Assembly (NCBI GenBank): GCA_934692295.1
Contig: CAKUTL010000032.1
Coordinates: 1-17,612, forward strand
Direction of reading: 5' to 3'
Source of the DNA: an uncultured Candidatus Melainabacteria bacterium
GTDB lineage: Bacteria > Cyanobacteriota > Vampirovibrionia > Gastranaerophilales > Gastranaerophilaceae
DNA length: 17,612 bases
Below are positions 12,993 to 17,612 of this stretch, piece by piece. Both the position numbers and the translations under genes were made by a program. Within the stretch, counting starts at the first letter, position 1. Each line of letters begins with the position of its first letter. A model generated the notes under the pieces. The model was not told the origin of the DNA, did no database searches, and was given only the letters and a program-made list of their open reading frames with translations.

Positions 12993-13376
12993 TTACCAAA
13001 CAACTTTTTCAATAAGTTCGATTTCATATCCGTCTGGGTCTTTTAAAAATGCAATTTTTGAACCTTTTCCGTTTAAATCAAATGGTTCATATAAATATTT
13101 ATAACCTAATGAGTTCATTTTTTCTGAAAATTTGTCAAATGATTCAACTGAAAATGCTAAGTGTCCAAAACCATTTCCTAAGTTGTAACCTTCTTTTGGT
13201 GTTTCATCATTGAAAGTTAATTCTAGTTGTGTTGTTCCTTCTTCATCGTTCAAAAAATATAACCAACAATCTTCTAATCTTTTTTTGTGCTCAAGTTTCA
13301 TGTTCAAAAGTTCTGTATAAAATTTCAAACTTTCATCTATATTTTTTACTCTAATCATTGTGTGTAATAATTTCAT
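12993..13376 (-). CDS. gloA: Lactoylglutathione lyase (glyoxalase I), VOC family
   Basis: 127 residues, close to the length of bacterial GlxI. The enzyme isomerises the hemithioacetal of methylglyoxal and a thiol to the S-lactoyl thioester in the cytoplasm. The four metal ligands are in place: H5 (LLHTMIRV), E52 (QLELTFN), H72 (FGHLAFSV) and E120 (DPDGYEIELIE). The two beta-alpha-beta-beta-beta modules run at about 2-55 and 70-125. The thiol in this organism is unknown. Start: ATG with GGAGG seven bases before it. It diverges from hisS; the two promoters share a -35 region. Single-gene unit as far as can be seen. Confidence 0.93.
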   Translation of the reverse strand: MKLLHTMIRVKNIDESLKFYTELLNMKLEHKKRLEDCWLYFLNDEEGTTQLELTFNDETPKEGYNLGNGFGHLAFSVESFDKFSEKMNSLGYKYLYEPFDLNGKGSKIAFLKDPDGYEIELIEKVVW

Positions 13377-13401
13377 TTTTTATCCTCCCTATTTTGTTTT
13401 T

Positions 13402-13429
13402 ATTATAACATTATTCCTACCTTTGACAA
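13402..13429 (-). promoter_or_regulatory. gloA promoter
   Basis: On the minus strand TTGTCA (13429-13424), 16 bases, then a perfect TATAAT (13407-13402). Its -35 box lies on the same base pairs as the -35 of the hisS promoter (TTGACA, 13423-13428). The short leader contains the GGAGG of gloA. Confidence 0.7.
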
Positions 13430-13450
13430 TATAGCTTGAAAGATTATAAT
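13423..13450 (+). promoter_or_regulatory. Consensus hisS promoter, leaderless
   Basis: Perfect TTGACA (13423-13428), 16 bases, perfect TATAAT (13445-13450). The hisS ATG begins seven bases after the last T, where transcription itself should start, so the mRNA would have little or no 5' leader. There is no GGAGG-like site before the ATG and no room for a T-box. Confidence 0.8.
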
Positions 13451-13456
13451 TATTTT

Positions 13457-14698
13457 ATGGCTGAGATTTTAAAAGTATTAAAAGGAACAAAAGATATATT
13501 GCCGCAAGATATGGAAATGTGGCACTTTTTAGAAGAAAAAGCTAACGAAGTTTTTTCAAAATATGGATTTAAAGAAATCCGAACTCCAATTATTGAAGTT
13601 ACAGAACTTTTTGCTCGTGGAGTTGGTGATACAACAGATATTGTTAATAAAGAAATGTACACTTTTGAAAAAAGTGAACGTTCTATAACTTTAAGACCAG
13701 AAAATACCGCTGGTGTTGTTCGTTCTTATATTGAAAACGGAATGTCAAGATTATCTGCACCGGTAAAATTATGGTATCACGGTCCAATGTTCCGATACGA
13801 AAGACCTCAAGCAGGACGCCAAAGACAATTCCATCAAGTTGGTGTTGAAATGTTTGGAATAGAACAACCAACAGCAGATGCAGAAGTTATTTTGATGGCT
13901 GTAAATTATTTAAAGGCTTTAGGTTTGAACGATTTGGAAGTTGAGATTAATTCTCTTGGTTGTCCAAAATGTAGAGAAGAATTTAAAAATAAATTGAAGG
14001 CGGTATTGAAACCATATTTCAATGAACTTTGCGAAGATTGTCAAAAAAGATATGAAAAAAATCCATTGAGATTATTGGATTGCAAAGTTGAATCTTGTAA
14101 GGAAATTTTTGAAAAACCGGAAGTGCAAGAAGTAATCAATTCTGATTTTATTTGTGAAGATTGTTCTCATCATTATACAGAATTGAAATTATACCTTGAT
14201 AGAATGGGTGTAAAATATAAAGAAAACAAACTTCTTGTAAGAGGTTTAGATTATTATAATAGAACTGTTTTTGAGATTAAATCAAACAATTTAGGTTCGC
14301 AAAATGCTGTAGCCGGTGGTGGAAGATATGACGGTTTAGTTGGTCAATTAGGTGGAAATCCTACTCCTGCAATTGGTTTTGCTATGGGTATGGAAAGATT
14401 GATTTCTCTTTTACCAACTAAGGACTCTAAAAAATTAGATGCTTATGTAGTTTCAAATTTCCCTGTTGATGCGTTTGTATTGGCGGAAGAATTGAGAAAC
14501 CAAGGTTTGAATGTTGAATTTGATTTGACAAATAAAAAATTTACAAAACAATTAGAAAAAGCATCAAAAGTTGCAAAATACGCATTTATTTTAGGTGAAG
14601 AAGAAATTTTAAAACACCAAGTTTCTATAAAAAATCTTGAACTTGGAAAACAAATCACCGTAGATAGAGCTAATTGCTTGAAAATGATTGATTTATAG
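13457..14698 (+). CDS. hisS: Histidyl-tRNA synthetase
   Basis: 413 residues from the ATG at 13457. The cytoplasmic class II enzyme charges tRNA-His. Visible: KVLKGTKDILP at the N-terminus, TLRPENTAG (78-86), motif 2 LWYHGPMFRYERPQAGRQRQFHQ (105-127), the HisA motif VRGLDYYNRTVFE (261-273), GGGRYDGL (287-294), and motif 3 PAIGFAMGMERL (304-315), then the anticodon-binding domain. The insertion domain has eight Cys in pairs (C169/C172, C192/C195, C209/C214, C233/C236), as in several bacterial HisRS, and may bind zinc. An in-frame TTG at 13436 lies between the -35 and -10 of the promoter, so it cannot be the start. The start is set by the promoter and by homology rather than a ribosome-binding site. 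Confidence 0.97.
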   Translation: MAEILKVLKGTKDILPQDMEMWHFLEEKANEVFSKYGFKEIRTPIIEVTELFARGVGDTTDIVNKEMYTFEKSERSITLRPENTAGVVRSYIENGMSRLSAPVKLWYHGPMFRYERPQAGRQRQFHQVGVEMFGIEQPTADAEVILMAVNYLKALGLNDLEVEINSLGCPKCREEFKNKLKAVLKPYFNELCEDCQKRYEKNPLRLLDCKVESCKEIFEKPEVQEVINSDFICEDCSHHYTELKLYLDRMGVKYKENKLLVRGLDYYNRTVFEIKSNNLGSQNAVAGGGRYDGLVGQLGGNPTPAIGFAMGMERLISLLPTKDSKKLDAYVVSNFPVDAFVLAEELRNQGLNVEFDLTNKKFTKQLEKASKVAKYAFILGEEEILKHQVSIKNLELGKQITVDRANCLKMIDL

Positions 14699-14758
14699 AT
14701 TATATAGTTTTTTATTCATAAATACTTACGGCTTTAAGACATTGCGTTTTAAATTTAA

Positions 14759-14788
14759 TGTAGGTTGGGGTTGAAACCCCAACCTACA
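14759..14788. repeat. 30-bp near-perfect palindrome between hisS and the 87-residue gene
   Basis: TGTAGGTTGGGGTT (14759-14772) pairs perfectly with AACCCCAACCTACA (14775-14788) around GA. It could pause or end transcription from both convergent genes, but no T-run follows on either strand, so it looks more like a REP-type palindrome. The TGTAGG end recurs in the hairpins at 8213 (minus strand) and 15297. Confidence 0.65.
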
Positions 14789-14820
14789 TAATTAAACCTG
14801 CACAAATAACAATATAAAAA

Positions 14821-15084
14821 CTAAACAATTATACCTCTTTTTAATAAATCGGCTTTTGGCATTTGGTATGACCTTTGTGGAATACCATTCCTAAATATTG
14901 TTGTAATTACATTTCCTACTTTTTGTTGGTTGTCAGAAAAAAGAACACTCATTCCTTTTGGTCCTGGGTGAATAATTTCTGATTCAATTGGTCTATCTTT
15001 AAGTAATTTTACTACAGCATTTCCGTTTCTATTTGTAATTGACCATAATTTGTTAGGCGATAATACCCCTAATAATTTATTCAT
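14821..15084 (-). CDS. 87-residue protein, family not recognised
   Basis: A small, probably soluble protein with no signal peptide, membrane segment or cysteine. It begins NKLLGVLSPNKLWSITNRNGN, has a short Pro/Gly patch (HPGPKGM) in the middle, and ends in a basic, hydrophobic tail (KADLLKRGIIV). Codon use is like the neighbours (AGA, TTA, AAA), so there is no sign of recent transfer. A good AGGAG lies six bases before the ATG, which together with the lack of any competing frame supports a real gene. Promoter candidates upstream (TATAAA on the minus strand near 15127) are weak. It is convergent with hisS and runs in the same direction as the parvulin gene upstream, from which it is separated by a terminator. 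No function can be proposed. Confidence 0.7.
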   Translation of the reverse strand: MNKLLGVLSPNKLWSITNRNGNAVVKLLKDRPIESEIIHPGPKGMSVLFSDNQQKVGNVITTIFRNGIPQRSYQMPKADLLKRGIIV

Positions 15085-15296
15085 TTTATTCTCCTATTTT
15101 CTACCTATATTTGTTTAAAGTATTTATAAGAAATAAAATTGCTTATTTTATGTTGGGGGGTGCTTTTATTAAATAAATCGTTACAAATAAAATTTATAAA
15201 AAACGACATAGTTTTAAATATTAATCTATTAATTCACTTCGAACCTATTCCCTTATTCCCCTGTTCCTCCTTCCTTTTCCCTTAATTTTAAGAAAA

Positions 15297-15338
15297 TAAC
15301 AAAACCTACATTTGGAATTCCAAATGTAGGTTTTGTTA
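15297..15338. terminator. 42-bp perfect palindrome, terminator of the parvulin/mfd unit
   Basis: Positions 15297-15317 and 15318-15338 are exact reverse complements centred on GAATTC; the stem contains CCTACATTTGG. It lies 20 bases past the parvulin stop codon and ends in TTTTGTTA on either strand, so it should terminate in both directions. The loop is formed from the central bases only. Confidence 0.82.
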
Positions 15339-15358
15339 GATTTATTTGTTTTTATTAA

Positions 15359-16510
15359 CTATTTAGATTTCTTTTCTTTAGCTTGTTGTTGCAAAACATC
15401 TGCTGCTCCACCTGACATATCATTTACTTGTTTGTGAAGTTTCTTAGAAATTTCTTCTGGATTATATTTTTGGTCAACAAATTCGATTTTTGCTTTTTTC
15501 TTAGCGGCTGTTGTTAATTCATCCAATGCTTTTACTTGTTTTTCTTGAGTTAAGTAATCTTTAATATCTGATTTTGCTTTTTCGTAAGGAACAACACCAG
15601 CACCTCTTCTATCTGTAACCATAATAATATGATAACCAAATTGAGATTTTACAGGTTCTGTAACTGTGTTTGGTTTAGCTTTGAATGCAGCTTCTGCAAA
15701 TTCCGGAACCATTCTATCTTTTGCAAAGAATCCTAAATCTCCACCTTGTTTTGCTGACTGTGGATCTTCTGAATATTTTTTAGCATATTGAGCAAATTTA
15801 GAATTGTCAGCTTGTAATTCTTTAGCTAATTTTTCAGCTTCTGCTTGTTTTTCAGCCATAACTTTTTCTACTTGAGCTTTTAATTCTTTTTCATCCATTT
15901 TACCTTTTGTTTTTTCGGTAATTTCTTGTTGTATTTGGTATGGATTAGCTGAAATCAAGATATGAGATGCTCTAACTTGGTCAGCGTGTTTAAATTTATC
16001 TTGATTTTTGTTGTAGAAGTTTTTGCAATCAGCATCAGTAACTTTGATATTAGCTGCTTCTGTTGCTAATTTTTGCATTTTTACTTGAACTTTAATATCT
16101 TTTTTGAATTCTGCTGTAGAAATTCCATTGTTTCTCAAAGTGTTCATCAATTGGTCTTTTCCACCCATTTTATCCATTACGTCTTTGATTGCTTGATCAA
16201 CATCTTTTTGAGTAACCTTAATTCCTCTAGCTTCAGCTTCTTGGTCTAACAATTTTTGAATAATCAATTGGTTAATAACACCTTGTTCTGTCATTAAATA
16301 TACAAAACCGTCTTTATTACCATTTAAATCAGCTCCTGACATTTTTGCAAATGGAGATTGAGCTAATTGTTTAGACATTAATTCATCGTGTTCTTTTAAT
16401 GTTATAACGCCATCGTTAATTTTGATAATAGCTTGATTATCTTTCAATCCGCAGCCTGTAAACAACATTGCTGATAGCAATAATGTTGCTAATATTTTTG
16501 AACCTTTCAT
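15359..16510 (-). CDS. Parvulin-type peptidyl-prolyl isomerase lipoprotein (SurA/PrsA-like foldase)
   Basis: 383 residues. A lipoprotein signal (KILATLLLSAMLFTGC) puts C20 as the lipidated residue. Residues about 28-170 form the SurA/PrsA N-terminal chaperone region (AIIKINDGVITLKEHDELM, then helices with VTQKDVDQAI). The parvulin domain runs at about 179-300: ASHILIS (181-187), FAQYAKKYSEDPQSAKQGGDLGFF, FAEAAFKAKP, FGYHIIMVTDRR. Between ASHILI and the next helix is a highly charged helical insertion of about 35 residues (188-222, KMDEKELKAQVEKVMAEKQAEA). The C-terminal tail is Lys-rich (QQQAKEKKSK). It should fold exported proteins at the outer face of the inner membrane. Start: ATG with AAGGGAG upstream; 16 bases after the mfd stop, so it belongs to one operon with mfd. 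A 42-bp palindrome ends the unit. Confidence 0.92.
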   Translation of the reverse strand: MKGSKILATLLLSAMLFTGCGLKDNQAIIKINDGVITLKEHDELMSKQLAQSPFAKMSGADLNGNKDGFVYLMTEQGVINQLIIQKLLDQEAEARGIKVTQKDVDQAIKDVMDKMGGKDQLMNTLRNNGISTAEFKKDIKVQVKMQKLATEAANIKVTDADCKNFYNKNQDKFKHADQVRASHILISANPYQIQQEITEKTKGKMDEKELKAQVEKVMAEKQAEAEKLAKELQADNSKFAQYAKKYSEDPQSAKQGGDLGFFAKDRMVPEFAEAAFKAKPNTVTEPVKSQFGYHIIMVTDRRGAGVVPYEKAKSDIKDYLTQEKQVKALDELTTAAKKKAKIEFVDQKYNPEEISKKLHKQVNDMSGGAADVLQQQAKEKKSK

Positions 16511-16526
16511 TTACACTCTCCCTTTT

Positions 16527-17612
16527 CTAGTATTCGTAACTAACTTTATGTATATAATAAAACAAATCGGTTAAAATGTTAAATACTTCATTAAAATTTA
16601 CATACGAAGTGTTTAAAATCAAGATAGAACAACCTTCTTGACAGGATTTAGGTGCTATTGTAAATTTGATTTTTTTAGCTAAATTTAGTGGTAAAACTTT
16701 ATATATCAAATTCCATTCGGCTTTTGAATATGGTGTATAAATTCTTATACTATCTTGAGTTTCACGAATTACGGATATTTTAACTTCTGTTGCTGAAAGT
16801 CTTAACCGTATTAATTTAATAAGATTTTCAACACATTCCGGAGGTTTAGCAAATCGGTCTTGCCATTCCTCTACAATATAATCAAGTTCGGTAGAACTTT
16901 TTACATCCGCCAAACGTTTATATTCAATCATCTTTTGTTCTGATGAGCCAACCCATTCATCAGGAATATAAGCAGTTACATTTATATCAACAATTGCAGG
17001 TGTTGTTTTTTCAACTTTTTCTCCTTGAATTTCCTGAACGGCTTCATCTAAAAGTTCGCAATATGTATCAAAACCAACGTTTATCATATGTCCGTGTTGT
17101 TTTGTACCCAAAATATTTCCAACTCCACGGATTTCAACATCTCGGAGTGCAATTTGATAGCCGCTTCCAAGAGTTGTAAATTCTTTAATAGCTTTCAAAC
17201 GGTGAACAGCGTCTTTTGTAATTTCTTTACTCTTTTTGTAGAAACAATAGCAATATGCTTGACGTTGAGAACGACCAACACGACCTCTCAATTGATATAA
17301 TTGTGCAAGTCCAAATCTATCGGCATCGTGAATAATCATTGTATTGGCATTCGGAATATCAATACCATTTTCAATAATTGTTGTTGCAAGTAGGACATCA
17401 TATTCATGGTTTGCAAAATCAACAATAACTTCTTCCAAAGCCTTTTCATCCATTTGCCCATGTCCGATTGCAATTCTGGCGTTTGGAACAATTTTTTGAA
17501 GTTGGTTTTTAAATTCTTGAATAGTTTCCACTCGGTTATAAAGATAAAAAACTTGTCCTTCTCTATCTATTTCGTGGTTTATGGCATTTTTAACCATATT
17601 TTCATTCCATTC
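16527..17612 (-). CDS. mfd: Transcription-repair coupling factor Mfd, C-terminal part (gene continues past the right edge)
   Basis: The frame is open to the last base of the window. The 361 residues seen are the C-terminal third of a protein usually near 1,150 residues. Present are the second RecG-like helicase domain, with VFYLYNRVETI, RIAIGHGQM, VLLATTIIENGIDIPNANTMII (motif V) and QLYQLRGRVGRS (motif VI); then TLGSGYQIALRDVEIRGVGNILG.KQHGH, diagnostic of Mfd; and the C-terminal TRCF domain (IVDINVTAYIPDEW, EYKRLA, WQDRFAKPPECVENLI). Mfd is an ATP-driven DNA translocase that removes stalled RNA polymerase and recruits UvrA for strand-specific repair. Any Met near 17597 is internal. The stop is 16 bases before the foldase gene. 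Confidence 0.96.
   Translation of the reverse strand, partial: EWNENMVKNAINHEIDREGQVFYLYNRVETIQEFKNQLQKIVPNARIAIGHGQMDEKALEEVIVDFANHEYDVLLATTIIENGIDIPNANTMIIHDADRFGLAQLYQLRGRVGRSQRQAYCYCFYKKSKEITKDAVHRLKAIKEFTTLGSGYQIALRDVEIRGVGNILGTKQHGHMINVGFDTYCELLDEAVQEIQGEKVEKTTPAIVDINVTAYIPDEWVGSSEQKMIEYKRLADVKSSTELDYIVEEWQDRFAKPPECVENLIKLIRLRLSATEVKISVIRETQDSIRIYTPYSKAEWNLIYKVLPLNLAKKIKFTIAPKSCQEGCSILILNTSYVNFNEVFNILTDLFYYIHKVSYEY

Noticed and set aside
13436..13456. An upstream in-frame TTG start for hisS (adding MKDYNYF)
   Set aside because: It lies between the -35 and -10 of a perfect promoter, so these bases are mostly not transcribed; the sequence after ATG 13457 begins like other HisRS proteins.
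14759..14788. Standard Rho-independent terminator for hisS
   Set aside because: The stem is excellent but no T-run follows on either strand, so I list it as a repeat palindrome.
6943..17300. Other open frames inside murA, hisS, mfd, licD and the ArnT-like gene (for example 7321-7587, 13450-13662, 16943-17179, 10953-11147)
   Set aside because: They overlap strongly supported genes in other frames and show no family features.
17550..17597. Mfd starting at the Met encoded at 17597
   Set aside because: The frame stays open to base 17612 and only the C-terminal third of the protein is present, so this Met is internal and the gene is cut by the window edge.
1..17612. CRISPR array, tRNA/rRNA genes, insertion sequence or prophage
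   Set aside because: No regularly spaced repeats, no cloverleaf with a convincing T-arm in the gaps, and no transposase, integrase or phage structural gene was seen. The GGTTCGGGG in module A superficially resembles a T-arm, but the rest of a tRNA is missing.

Overview
This is a strongly AT-rich window from a bacterium that uses Shine-Dalgarno sites (GGAGG/AGGAG before most genes) and probably has two membranes: a TolC-type outer-membrane efflux fragment, a lipoprotein parvulin and an ArnT-like lipid-linked-sugar transferase all occur here. AT-rich codon use, a diderm gene set with several Bacillota-like proteins, and many dispersed intergenic repeats would fit a gut Gastranaerophilales (Melainabacteria/Vampirovibrionia) genome. 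That placement is inference; no rRNA or other marker gene is present.

Layout. 1-159: end of a TolC/NodT-family outer-membrane gene, then a terminator. 316-1686 (-): mannose-1-phosphate guanylyltransferase/mannose-6-phosphate isomerase. 1752-2108: repeat island. 2214-3266 (+): exported WG-repeat protein. 3388-4602 (+): membrane-anchored, probably (alpha/alpha)-barrel protein of unknown function, convergent with and overlapping a GGDEF diguanylate cyclase (4586-5248, -). 5578-6216 (+): ThiE/TenI-like protein with altered motifs. 6283-7924 (-): murA and an overlapping small duplicated-domain protein. 8023-8240: repeat island. 8274-9221 (-): LicD-family transferase, divergent from a 63-residue orphan gene (9370-9561) with high-expression features. 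9720-9880: repeat island. 9881-12168 (-): ArnT-like glycosyltransferase and a cysteine-cluster protein. 12169-12992: 0.8 kb without genes, holding a cluster of TGTAGAAAA boxes and another repeat island. 12993-13376 (-): glyoxalase I, divergent from hisS (13457-14698, +). 14821-15084 (-): 87-residue orphan. 15359-17612 (-): mfd (its 5' end lies outside the window) and a parvulin-type lipoprotein foldase.

How the genes fit together. Four products point at the cell surface: GDP-mannose supply (ManC), LicD-type decoration, ArnT-like sugar transfer and MurA for peptidoglycan. They are not one operon; each sits in its own small transcription unit, separated by repeat islands. The rest is housekeeping (hisS, mfd, gloA, foldase).

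Most notable observations: (i) hisS, and probably the 3388 gene, have a -10 box ending six bases before the ATG and no ribosome-binding site, which predicts leaderless mRNAs; (ii) five copies of one 9-mer lie beside an AT-rich stretch at 12230-12500, perhaps an origin or an operator array; (iii) the intergenic repeats are modular, form inverted pairs (111/112 bp at 1998 and 12616; 50/50 bp at 8023 and 9831), and their hairpin stems differ between copies by compensating changes; one copy is bounded by a 6-bp direct repeat. I see no CRISPR array, complete insertion sequence, tRNA or defence system.
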